Below, in pieces: positions 10,715 to 17,346 of a stretch of 39,023 nt of DNA. The stretch covers positions 1-39,023 of the forward strand of contig JACQJQ010000113.1 in the NCBI GenBank assembly GCA_016204945.1, read 5' to 3'. Source of the stretch: Elusimicrobiota bacterium (GTDB taxonomy: Bacteria > Elusimicrobiota > Elusimicrobia > UBA1565 > UBA9628). The notes beneath the pieces were generated by a model. It was given only the letters and a program-made list of their open reading frames with translations, was not told the DNA's origin and did not search any database. A program made the translations under genes and the position numbers. Position 1 is the stretch's first letter. Each line of letters starts with the position of its first letter.

Positions 10715-11865
10715 CAGCGCGGCTCCTCCTTGTGGCGCACGAGGCGCGCCGGGCCCTTTCCGTCCTTCGCCTCGCCGACCGTCCAGAAGCGCGCGCCGTC
10801 CCAGGCGGCGCCGACGGGGACATAAGCGCCCTCGGCGTATTCGGGCAGGGGAACGGCCGCGATGACGTCCTGCGGGCGGTCCAAGGCGTGCCGCATAAGC
10901 CGCCGGTCGGCGGCGTCCAGCGTCCACAGGCTCGCGCCGTCGAAGAGCAGCCCCGCCGCCTTGAGGCCGCGCCAGGGATAGGTCGCGAGCACGCTGAGCT
11001 CGCGGTCCACGAGGTGCTTGCGCAGGACCCTCGCGCGGCCGTCGAGCGCCCACAGATACAGCCCGTCGAAGGCGATGCCCGCTGAATTCGGCGCGGCGCG
11101 CGGGTAGCGCGTCAACGGCGTCATCTTGTCGTCGCGCATGCGCCGGATCACGGTCCCGTCGGCCGAGACGGTCCACATCGCCTCGCTCGTGAAGGCCGCG
11201 GCCACCGGCGTCTCCGCCGTGAGATGGCGAACGAGCTGGACGGCCGTGTCGGCGGGCGAAAGCGCGTAGAAGGACTGGGTGAACCACTCGATGAGCCAAA
11301 GCGATTTCCCGTCGAACGCGAGCCCCGCCGGATGGCGCACAGGCAGTTCCCAGCGGTCGGTGCGCGCGGCGGCGGCCGCGCGGTTGCGCTCGGCGCGCTT
11401 GAGCGAGGCGGCGCCGAGGCCGGCGGCCAGGAACAGGGCGACGGACAAGACGTACCAGAGCGGCGAACGGCTCAAGGGCGCCGCGGCCGCGACCGACAGC
11501 GCGGTGCCCTGGAAGCGCAGGCCCTTGGAGACCGAGGCCTTCAGGTCCTCGGGCGTCCATGGAGGCGCGACGACCTCGCAGGCGCCCACGCGCATCAGCG
11601 CGACGGCCCTGTTCGCGTCGCGGACCTTGAGGGCCGCCACCACGGGAAGCAGCGGGAACGCGCGCAGCAGCTCGCGCGTCAGGCTCTCGCCGTCCGCGCC
11701 GGCGCCGTCCACGATCAGAAACCCCGCGGGCTTGCGCTCGCGCGCGAACTCGACGGCCTCCTCCAGGCGGGCGGCGCCCTCGACGCGATGGCCCAGCTCG
11801 CCGAGCATCAGACCGAGAAGCTCCCGATCCGCGGCCTCCTTCGCCAGCACCCCGATAGCGGCCAT
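10714..11865 (-). CDS. Degenerate receiver domain + TM helix + beta-propeller-like extracytoplasmic domain
   Basis: 383 residues in three parts. Residues 1-118 resemble a response-regulator receiver: D53 in FLIVDGAGADG aligns with the phospho-acceptor and PPWTPEDL with the KP region. The N-terminal acidic pair and the conserved Lys are missing, so phosphorylation is unlikely. One membrane helix lies at about 136-153. The rest has at least four repeats of the form GxxFDGxxLWxxD (GLAFDGKSLW at 181, then GIAFDGLYLW, GLLFDGASLW and GAAWDGARFW), as in beta-propellers of the NHL/glutaminyl-cyclotransferase type. The topology puts the pseudo-receiver in the cytoplasm and the propeller outside. No catalytic residues are recognised. 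It sits 3 nt after the PorV-like gene and overlaps the PilZ-like gene. Confidence 0.68.
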   Translation of the reverse strand: MAAIGVLAKEAADRELLGLMLGELGHRVEGAARLEEAVEFARERKPAGFLIVDGAGADGESLTRELLRAFPLLPVVAALKVRDANRAVALMRVGACEVVAPPWTPEDLKASVSKGLRFQGTALSVAAAAPLSRSPLWYVLSVALFLAAGLGAASLKRAERNRAAAAARTDRWELPVRHPAGLAFDGKSLWLIEWFTQSFYALSPADTAVQLVRHLTAETPVAAAFTSEAMWTVSADGTVIRRMRDDKMTPLTRYPRAAPNSAGIAFDGLYLWALDGRARVLRKHLVDRELSVLATYPWRGLKAAGLLFDGASLWTLDAADRRLMRHALDRPQDVIAAVPLPEYAEGAYVPVGAAWDGARFWTVGEAKDGKGPARLVRHKEEPR

Positions 11866-11868
11866 GTC

Positions 11869-13215
11869 TTAGGGATTCGGCGCGGGAATCACGAGGATGG
11901 CGCCCTCGGCAGGCAGGCCGCGCTCGACCTTGTCCTGGTTCGCGTCGTAGATCCTCTCCCACTGGTTGGGGTCGCCGTAATACTCCTTGGCCATCGTGCG
12001 CAGAGTCTCGCCCGCCTTCACGGCGTGGCGCTTGGGCCAGGCGGGCGGCGAAATCTTCCGGACTTTGACTTCGACGGGCTTCGGCCTGCCGATCAGAGCG
12101 GCGGCCTTCTCGGCGGCGCGGTACTCGAGCTCGTCGTTGCGCTTGAGCAGGGCGCGGTACTCGTCCTGGGCCTCGGCCACCCTCTTCTCGAGCACGCGCA
12201 GCTGGCTTTCCGCCGCGGCCTTGTCGCTCTCGGCCATGCCGGCCTGCTGGGCCATCGTCTTGCGCTTCTGCTCGAGATTCAGGAGATCGCCGCGCAGCGC
12301 CTCCGCCTTCGCCGCCGCCTGGCCGACGAACTGCCCGGTGTAGGACGGCGCGCCGAATCGATAGCTGAAGCTGGCCTGGTAGCCGCCGCCCGAGCGGTTG
12401 AGGCCCGCCGTCGGCAGGGACATCGCGATGTCGAGGACCATCGGCGAGAAATTCAAGCCGAGGCCGAAGGCCAGCGTGCCCTCGCCGTCGAGCCTCAGGC
12501 CTTTGCCCGCGCGCAGGCGCAGAAGCCCCTGATGGAACGACGTTTCGACGCCGGGATAAAACTCGGCCAGCCCCCCGCGCACCCGGAAGTCGCCGGCGAG
12601 CGTGAAGCGGCGGTCCCAGGTGTAGGCCGTCGCGAGCGTGATGCCGGGACGCGGGTACGCCAGCGCGGTGACGAAATCGCTGAGGACGAGGCCCGCCGAC
12701 AGGCCCGTGTTCGAGCGCGCGATCACGCCGGCGTCGAAGCCGAGCCCGAACTTCCCGCCGCTTCCGTCGCCCGCGTCCGAGTTGACGATCTTGACGTTGG
12801 CCCCCAGCTTGAGCGGCTTCGACAGCGGGAGCCTGAGAATCTTGAGTTCCTGGGCGTAATTGCACAGCAGGGAATCGATGTCGCCGCCGCCGCGCTGGCG
12901 CTCCAGATGATAGGCCGCGCCGACCGTGGCCGTGTTGATGGGCTCGTACGGCCTCATGTAGGCGCCCGTGGCGAAGGACAGCGGTCCCCTCGGCGACAGC
13001 ATCCGGCCGACCGTGCCCGCTCCCTGGACGTACGGGGTGTTGGCGGAGCCGGCCGGATTGTAAAAAAGCCCGAACGCGTCGTCGGCGATCGCCGAATACG
13101 CGGTACCCATGCCCATCGCCCGCGCGCCGGGCAGCACGTCGTTGAAAGCGACCGCCCCGGCGTCCGGGACGGCCAGCGCGAGGGCGAGGAGGAGAGCCGA
13201 AACCCTTCTCGTCAT
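11869..13215 (-). CDS. PorV/PorQ-like outer-membrane barrel with coiled coil and C-terminal LysM domain
   Basis: 448 residues. A signal peptide (1-21) is followed by FNDVLPGARAMGMGTAYSAI and DAFGLFYNPAG, typical of the FadL-like PorV/PorQ (UPF0164) barrel family. Alternating beta-strand sequence continues to about residue 290 (FSYRFGAPSY). Residues of about 295-370 are heptad-like (LEQKRKTMAQQ, QLRVLEKRVAEAQDE), a coiled coil. The last 50 residues are a LysM domain, HAVKAGETLRTMAKEYYG through AILVIPAP, which binds peptidoglycan. The protein may thus anchor an outer-membrane barrel to the cell wall. The ATG at 13215 lies 7 nt after a perfect TATAAT, so its mRNA is probably leaderless. It is first in a unit with the receiver/propeller and PilZ-like genes. 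Confidence 0.78.
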   Translation of the reverse strand: MTRRVSALLLALALAVPDAGAVAFNDVLPGARAMGMGTAYSAIADDAFGLFYNPAGSANTPYVQGAGTVGRMLSPRGPLSFATGAYMRPYEPINTATVGAAYHLERQRGGGDIDSLLCNYAQELKILRLPLSKPLKLGANVKIVNSDAGDGSGGKFGLGFDAGVIARSNTGLSAGLVLSDFVTALAYPRPGITLATAYTWDRRFTLAGDFRVRGGLAEFYPGVETSFHQGLLRLRAGKGLRLDGEGTLAFGLGLNFSPMVLDIAMSLPTAGLNRSGGGYQASFSYRFGAPSYTGQFVGQAAAKAEALRGDLLNLEQKRKTMAQQAGMAESDKAAAESQLRVLEKRVAEAQDEYRALLKRNDELEYRAAEKAAALIGRPKPVEVKVRKISPPAWPKRHAVKAGETLRTMAKEYYGDPNQWERIYDANQDKVERGLPAEGAILVIPAPNP

Positions 13216-13222
13216 CGCGTCA

Positions 13223-13228
13223 ATTATA
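13223..13228 (-). promoter_or_regulatory. Consensus -10 (TATAAT) for the PorV-like operon
   Basis: Perfect TATAAT on the minus strand ending 7 nt before the ATG at 13215. The -35 is weak at every normal spacing. Transcription should start at or next to the ATG. Confidence 0.6.
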
Positions 13229-13265
13229 GCCGCAGCCCATTACAGAATTGAGTATCGCGGCGTCC

Positions 13266-13294
13266 TTGACACGGCGTCCCGGGGGGGCCATAAT
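13266..13294 (+). promoter_or_regulatory. Strong sigma70-type promoter abutting the start codon at 13301
   Basis: TTGACA (13266-13271), exactly 17 nt, then CATAAT (13289-13294). The -10 ends 6 nt before the ATG at 13301 and no Shine-Dalgarno lies between, so a leaderless transcript is strongly predicted. Confidence 0.72.
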
Positions 13295-13300
13295 GGGCCG

Positions 13301-14116
13301 ATGAGCGACGAGCCACGGCACCAGACGAGCCGCGCCGGCCTGCTGGCGGTCCTGTTCGCCGTGGGCGGCTCGGCGGTCGGCGTCGCGGGCTGGCACCTGC
13401 TCTCCAACCGCGATCCCGGCCTCGACACCTCCGGCTTCGACATGAGCGCCGGACCCGAGCCCGCCCGCTTCGCGGCGCCTCCGTCGTCTCCCGCCGCCCC
13501 CTCGGACGCGCCGCCGCCGCGGACGAGCCTCGGAATGGTGAGGGCCGACGCGGGCCTGCGCGTCGCCGGAACCGGCGGGACGGCGCCGCCCTCCGGCGGC
13601 GGGAAGGCGCCGGCCGATCCGAAGAGCGCGGCCGCGCTGACTTTTGAAGAGGCCGCGATGAAGCACGAAAGATTCGTCGCCTCCTTCATCCGCCGCATGG
13701 AGGCAAAGCACCCCTCGATCAGCCAATACGGCAAGGACTGGGCCGCCTCCCCGGAACTACGCGCCCTGCGCGATCAGTATTGGCGGGAAAAGGATCCGCT
13801 TAAGTTCGCGTACGGCCTGTCCAAGTCGAACGACTTCGCCAGACTGGTCAAGAAGTACGCTGGGGATCCAGGCATCCGCGACGTCCTGATCACGGGAATC
13901 AAAGAGGCGCCCCCAGGCCTGATCGGGGCGGTCGGAGGCCTTTTCCAAAACGACAAAATCACCAAGGACCTCATGACGACCATCGTCAAGTCCATGGGCT
14001 TGCCCGCCAGCCTGACCGGCTTTCTCGGCGGCGACGACGCCAAGCCGCCGGATCAGAGCCGGATCATGTCGGACATCATGAACTCCGAGGACATGAAGAA
14101 AGCCCTCGGGCGGTAA
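13301..14116 (+). CDS. Membrane-anchored protein of unknown function
   Basis: 271 residues. A short basic N-terminus precedes one membrane helix (about 12-34, GLLAVLFAVGGSAVGVAGWH). A Pro/Ala/Gly-rich linker (about 45-115) follows, then a helical C-terminal domain rich in Lys and Asp from LTFEEAAMKHERFVASFIRR to the end (MNSEDMKKALGR). Topology is probably N-in with the helical domain in the periplasm. I recognise no family. The ATG at 13301 was preferred over an in-frame start at 13109 because a near-consensus promoter occupies 13266-13294. It is divergent from the PorV-like operon and converges with the small lipoprotein gene 2 nt after its stop. Confidence 0.7.
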   Translation: MSDEPRHQTSRAGLLAVLFAVGGSAVGVAGWHLLSNRDPGLDTSGFDMSAGPEPARFAAPPSSPAAPSDAPPPRTSLGMVRADAGLRVAGTGGTAPPSGGGKAPADPKSAAALTFEEAAMKHERFVASFIRRMEAKHPSISQYGKDWAASPELRALRDQYWREKDPLKFAYGLSKSNDFARLVKKYAGDPGIRDVLITGIKEAPPGLIGAVGGLFQNDKITKDLMTTIVKSMGLPASLTGFLGGDDAKPPDQSRIMSDIMNSEDMKKALGR

Positions 14117-14118
14117 GC

Positions 14119-14382
14119 TCAGTTGTTGCCGGAGGTGGACAGCACCGACTGGGTGGTGACCTGCTGGGTCGAGACCTGCCTGACGCACTGACCGTTCTGG
14201 GCGATCGTCCCGGCGCCGCAGCTGACGCACTGGCCGCCCACGTTGACCGTCGGAGGATTGCACTGCACGGCCGCCCCGGAAGTGCCCGCGTCGCCTCCGG
14301 TCTGCGAACAGCCGCTGCAACCGGACAGGATGAACGCCCCGACGAAACCAGCGACGGCCAAGACCAAGGATAAGCCTTTCAT
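14119..14382 (-). CDS. Small lipoprotein with LSGCSGC signature (longer sister)
   Basis: 87 residues. The signal peptide ends in a lipobox ILSGC with C22 as the lipidated residue, followed by SGCSQTGG. The mature part has three more Cys in a short repeat-like pattern (GGQCVSCGAGTIAQNGQCV), which may form disulfides, and a Thr/Gln/Ser-rich tail. It starts with MKGLSLVLAV and keeps the same spacing to C22 as the 37-residue lipoprotein just upstream, so the two look like tandem duplicates. A G-rich GGGGGGAG tract precedes the ATG. Function is unknown. Confidence 0.75.
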   Translation of the reverse strand: MKGLSLVLAVAGFVGAFILSGCSGCSQTGGDAGTSGAAVQCNPPTVNVGGQCVSCGAGTIAQNGQCVRQVSTQQVTTQSVLSTSGNN

Positions 14383-14410
14383 ATCTCCCCCCCAACGACC
14401 GCCCGCGCGT

Positions 14411-14524
14411 TTATTTCGAGCTCGCGGGCTTGTCCGGCTGCGGCTGGCCGCAGCCGCTGCAACCGGATAAGGCGAGCGTTCCGAAGGAAATCACGAGAGC
14501 GACGATCAACCCCAAGCTTTTCAT
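14411..14524 (-). CDS. Very small lipoprotein (37 aa) with LSGCSGC signature
   Basis: The minus-strand frame from ATG 14524 to TAA 14411 encodes MKSLGLIVALVISFGTLALS, then GCSGCGQPQPDKPASSK. The lipobox is ALSGC with C22, at the same position as in the neighbouring 87-residue lipoprotein. After lipidation only about 16 residues remain, rich in Pro, Gln and Ser. GGGAG lies 7 nt before the ATG. A near-perfect promoter (TTGACA, 17 nt, TACACT at 14589-14561) lies upstream, giving a leader of about 30 nt. Tiny lipoproteins of this kind can act like entericidins or as envelope-associated peptides, but no function can be assigned. Confidence 0.72.
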   Translation of the reverse strand: MKSLGLIVALVISFGTLALSGCSGCGQPQPDKPASSK

Positions 14525-14560
14525 GGCGTTCTCCCGAAACAACCGTTTGAGCATGAAGAC

Positions 14561-14589
14561 AGTGTAGGCCCGCCGCGCCGGAGTGTCAA
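14561..14589 (-). promoter_or_regulatory. Near-consensus promoter for the small lipoprotein pair
   Basis: Minus-strand TTGACA (14589-14584), exactly 17 nt, then TACACT (14566-14561). The -35 overlaps the last codons of the alpha/beta hydrolase gene upstream. The transcript would have a leader of about 30 nt containing GGGAG before the ATG at 14524. Confidence 0.7.
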
Positions 14590-15536
14590 GGCTTGCCCCC
14601 CCGTTTAATCGAATTTTTACCGGGTAAAAGGGCTTCTTGGAGGCTCCGCGACACCCAGCGGGGCAGCCAGAACAGGTGCAGAATAGCGCTGTAGTGGCCC
14701 AAAGGCAGCCAAACTTGACGGGAGTCCGGAAAGGCCTCTTTCAGCCGCAGGGCGTTAGACCGGGGAATGACCGTGTCGGAATTGACGTTGATCAGGAGAG
14801 CTTTTTTACCCGCGTTGGCGGCCTTGTACTCGACAGGGTCTAGACCCGCCCACGCCGCGCGCAGCTCCTCGGCCTTGAGACCCATTTTCTTGGCGACCGG
14901 CCCGCTCAGCGAACCGTTGAGCACGATGCCGGGAAACTCGGCTCCGCCCATCACGAATACCCCGGCGGCCGGCCGCTCGTCCACGGACCACGCCGCCGCG
15001 CCCACCAGGGCGCCGAGGCTGATCCCGAACAGGGCCACGCGCCGGGCGTCCACCTCGGGCCGGGCCGCGAGCACGCCGAGCGCGCGGCGCGCGTCCGCCA
15101 CCGACTGGCGGAAGTTGCGCGCCAACTGGCCGGTCGAGCGCGCGAGGAACACCTGCCCGCTGGGCATGGAGGGGTGCGGCCGCCGATGGAATTGCGTCGG
15201 CATCTCGATCCACATCGCGATGAGCCCGTCCTCGACGAAGCGGTTCACGAACCGGGTCTCGATCCAGACGTTCGGCGCCGCCATCACGGGCAGGACCAGC
15301 ACCGCCGCGCCGCGACCGCCCCTCGCCGAGTCGGGCACGGACAGGTGCGCCCAGACCGTGTCGTTCGCGGGCCACGGACTGCGGACCGCGGAGGGAAACT
15401 TAAGCAGGTAATCGGTCCGGCCGGGGAAAACCGCGGTCTCGACGACCTCGACCTTGAAGTCCGCCCGGGACGCCTCCGGGGCGGCCGCGCCGCCCGGCGC
15501 CGCGAGAAGCCAGGCGAGCGCCAGGAGGCCGGACAT
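14586..15536 (-). CDS. Secreted alpha/beta hydrolase
   Basis: 316 residues. A signal peptide (1-19, ending PGGAAA) is followed by an alpha/beta-hydrolase domain. The nucleophile elbow is ALFGISLGALVGA with S173; D254 in LINVNSDTVIP and H281 in LPLGHYSAI complete a plausible triad. VLVLPVMAAPNVWIETRFVN corresponds to the core strand and oxyanion region, and there is a conserved-looking acidic segment in between. Substrate unknown; dienelactone-hydrolase or acetyl-xylan-esterase-like roles are possible. The ATG at 15536 overlaps the TGA of the porin gene (ATGA), so the two are translated together. It ends with a basic IKRGGKP tail. Confidence 0.82.
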   Translation of the reverse strand: MSGLLALAWLLAAPGGAAAPEASRADFKVEVVETAVFPGRTDYLLKFPSAVRSPWPANDTVWAHLSVPDSARGGRGAAVLVLPVMAAPNVWIETRFVNRFVEDGLIAMWIEMPTQFHRRPHPSMPSGQVFLARSTGQLARNFRQSVADARRALGVLAARPEVDARRVALFGISLGALVGAAAWSVDERPAAGVFVMGGAEFPGIVLNGSLSGPVAKKMGLKAEELRAAWAGLDPVEYKAANAGKKALLINVNSDTVIPRSNALRLKEAFPDSRQVWLPLGHYSAILHLFWLPRWVSRSLQEALLPGKNSIKRGGKP

Positions 15537-16969
15537 CAGAAGCCCATGACAAGGGAGAACGCGCCCTGATAGATGTCGTTGAGGCCCAGCGAGGTGGTGC
15601 TGCGGATCGTGGACCGGCCCATCGCCCAGTAGGAGTACTCGAATTTCGCCGCGAAGTGCTCGGACAGCTGCCAATGGAGGCCGCCCGTGTATTTCCGGAT
15701 TCGGCGCGTGACGAACGGCGCCCCGGAACGATAGGCGGTCATGGACTCGAAGACCGTGGTCCCGTCGTTGTAGTTGAGCAGGAAGTCGAGCAGCGGCCCG
15801 CGCCGGTACATCTCGTTGTACACGAGCAGGCCGGTCACGCGCCGGCCGAACGGCGGACGGCGCAGCAGCGGAAACGCGCCCTGGACGAAGTACCCGTAGA
15901 GGTGCTCCACTTGGCGCGTGTGGGCGACCGGGTCCAGGAGCTGCGGCGCCGCGGGCGTCGAGCCGGGCGCCAGCAGGGGCGTCAGGAAATGATTCCTGCT
16001 GTACATGGCCTCGCCGGACAGGCTGACGCCCCGATAATCAAAGGACCAGTCCGCGCTCCACATCTCGTAGTTGAGATAGCCCTCGAGGTCGTAGTTGCCG
16101 CCCATGCCGGACAGCCCCAGGTGCGTTCCGGTCAGATCGGCCGCCCTCTCGGGCACGGGCCAGGGCAGGCGCAGGTCGCCGAGCGCGAACACGACGCGTC
16201 CGCCCAGCGTCTTGGCGTTGTTGTTGTCGGCGAGATTGTTGTTGTCATGGCCGAAGTCGGGCGCCACGCCGTTGGTGCCCGGACCCGGGATTCCGAGGTT
16301 CGTCGGGTTGGGAAAGGTGCGCAGGCGGTTCTTCGACTCGCTGACGCCGTTGACGACGAACAGCGTGAGCTCGCTCGGGACCAGCGGATGGACGCGCACT
16401 GGATACCAGCTCCAACGGAGGCCGACGTCGCTGTAGCCGTAGCTGATCGGCGGACGCGGCGAGTTGGGCCGCACCACGAGGTCGAGACTGTCCGGCGAGG
16501 CGTAGAGAAGCGGGCGGGTCACCGCGAGGTATTGGTCGGGGCGATACAATTCGTTGTAGCGGCCGAACGGGACCATGAACTTGCCGAACTGAAACTTGAT
16601 GCGGCGCACCTTCCCGTACTCGATGAAGGCCTGATTCAGGCGCGGCACCCCGCGGCCCGCGGTCGGCAGGTTCCACTCGACGAGCAGCGGCACGTCCTCG
16701 CTCACGGGGCCCGCGGCGCCGAGATACATGTCGGCCAGGTAGACCTGGTTCTGGATCTGGGTCTCGAAGCCGGGTTCGCGGGGGCCGATGTTGCGCCAGT
16801 TGAGGGAGGCCGCGCCGAACAGCCTGACCTGGGCCAGGCGTTCCAGCACGGGCGCAAACTCCGGGCGGACGCCCGGCGCGGCAGCCGGAGCCTGCGCGGC
16901 GGCCGCCAGGCACGCGGCCGCCGCGATCAAAATTTGACAAGGAATGGACGAAGATGTACGATGGACCAC
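15536..16969 (-). CDS. Outer-membrane porin (OprO/OprP-like)
   Basis: 477 residues, starting with GTG at 16969. A signal peptide (about 1-31, ending APAAA) is followed by a beta-rich protein. FGKFMVPFGRYNELYRPDQY is typical of the phosphate-selective porin O/P-like family, and the protein ends in Phe (SLVMGF), the usual barrel-terminal residue for BAM recognition. Aromatic-flanked alternating strands run throughout. A long Asn-rich loop (DNNNLADNNNAK) is visible near residue 230. The substrate cannot be told. The partner gene, a secreted hydrolase, overlaps by ATGA, suggesting the hydrolase may process a compound linked to this pore. A TATACT element ends 8 nt before the GTG. Confidence 0.78.
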   Translation of the reverse strand: MVHRTSSSIPCQILIAAAACLAAAAQAPAAAPGVRPEFAPVLERLAQVRLFGAASLNWRNIGPREPGFETQIQNQVYLADMYLGAAGPVSEDVPLLVEWNLPTAGRGVPRLNQAFIEYGKVRRIKFQFGKFMVPFGRYNELYRPDQYLAVTRPLLYASPDSLDLVVRPNSPRPPISYGYSDVGLRWSWYPVRVHPLVPSELTLFVVNGVSESKNRLRTFPNPTNLGIPGPGTNGVAPDFGHDNNNLADNNNAKTLGGRVVFALGDLRLPWPVPERAADLTGTHLGLSGMGGNYDLEGYLNYEMWSADWSFDYRGVSLSGEAMYSRNHFLTPLLAPGSTPAAPQLLDPVAHTRQVEHLYGYFVQGAFPLLRRPPFGRRVTGLLVYNEMYRRGPLLDFLLNYNDGTTVFESMTAYRSGAPFVTRRIRKYTGGLHWQLSEHFAAKFEYSYWAMGRSTIRSTTSLGLNDIYQGAFSLVMGF

Positions 16970-16977
16970 GCCGCATT

Positions 16978-16985
16978 AGTATAAC
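16978..16985. promoter_or_regulatory. Overlapping divergent -10 elements between porin and ferredoxin genes
   Basis: The 8-mer AGTATAAC holds TATACT on the minus strand (16983-16978, 8 nt before the porin GTG) and TATAAC on the plus strand (16980-16985). The plus-strand transcript would have a leader of about 38 nt with GGGAG before the ferredoxin ATG. The -35 elements are weak. Confidence 0.45.
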
Positions 16986-17029
16986 GCGTTTTTCAGCGAC
17001 GCGCCACGCTCCGCAAAGGGAGAATCTCC

Positions 17030-17344
17030 ATGACCCATGTCATCGTCGAAGGCTGTCTGGGCGAAGTTTACGCCGCGTGCGTCGACGTCTGCCCCGTCGA
17101 GTGCATCCACCCAGGCCAATACAAGAACGAGCCTTTCATGATCATCAACCCCGAGGTCTGCATCGACTGCGGCGTCTGCCTGCCCGAGTGCCCGATCGGC
17201 GCGATCAAGGGCTCGGCCGATGAGGACCCCGCTTGGGCGAAGATCAACGCCGACCTTGCTCCTTCCTTTAAGGACAACCCCAAGGTGACGCCGCGCGCTC
17301 CCAACGATCCTCCCCACAAGCCGACAAACAAGCTCGTCAAATAA
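17030..17344 (+). CDS. 7Fe-type ferredoxin ([3Fe-4S][4Fe-4S])
   Basis: 104 residues. Cysteines lie at 9, 17, 21, 25, 44, 47, 50 and 54: EGCLGEVYAACVDVCPVECIH and PEVCIDCGVCLPECPIGAI. The C-x7-C-x3-C-P first motif with a spare Cys four residues on matches the 7Fe ferredoxins of the Azotobacter FdI type, in which C9, C17 and C54 would hold a 3Fe cluster and C21, C44, C47 and C50 the 4Fe cluster. It is a small soluble electron carrier; its partner enzymes are not in the window. GGGAG sits 7 nt before the ATG. A rho-independent terminator begins 22 nt after the stop. Confidence 0.9.
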   Translation: MTHVIVEGCLGEVYAACVDVCPVECIHPGQYKNEPFMIINPEVCIDCGVCLPECPIGAIKGSADEDPAWAKINADLAPSFKDNPKVTPRAPNDPPHKPTNKLVK

Positions 17345-17346
17345 GA

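Noticed and set aside
10406-12865. An 819-codon minus-strand frame ending in the PilZ-like protein
   Set aside because: Upstream of 10714 it is the shadow of the receiver/propeller and PorV-like genes, which have clear domains in another frame.
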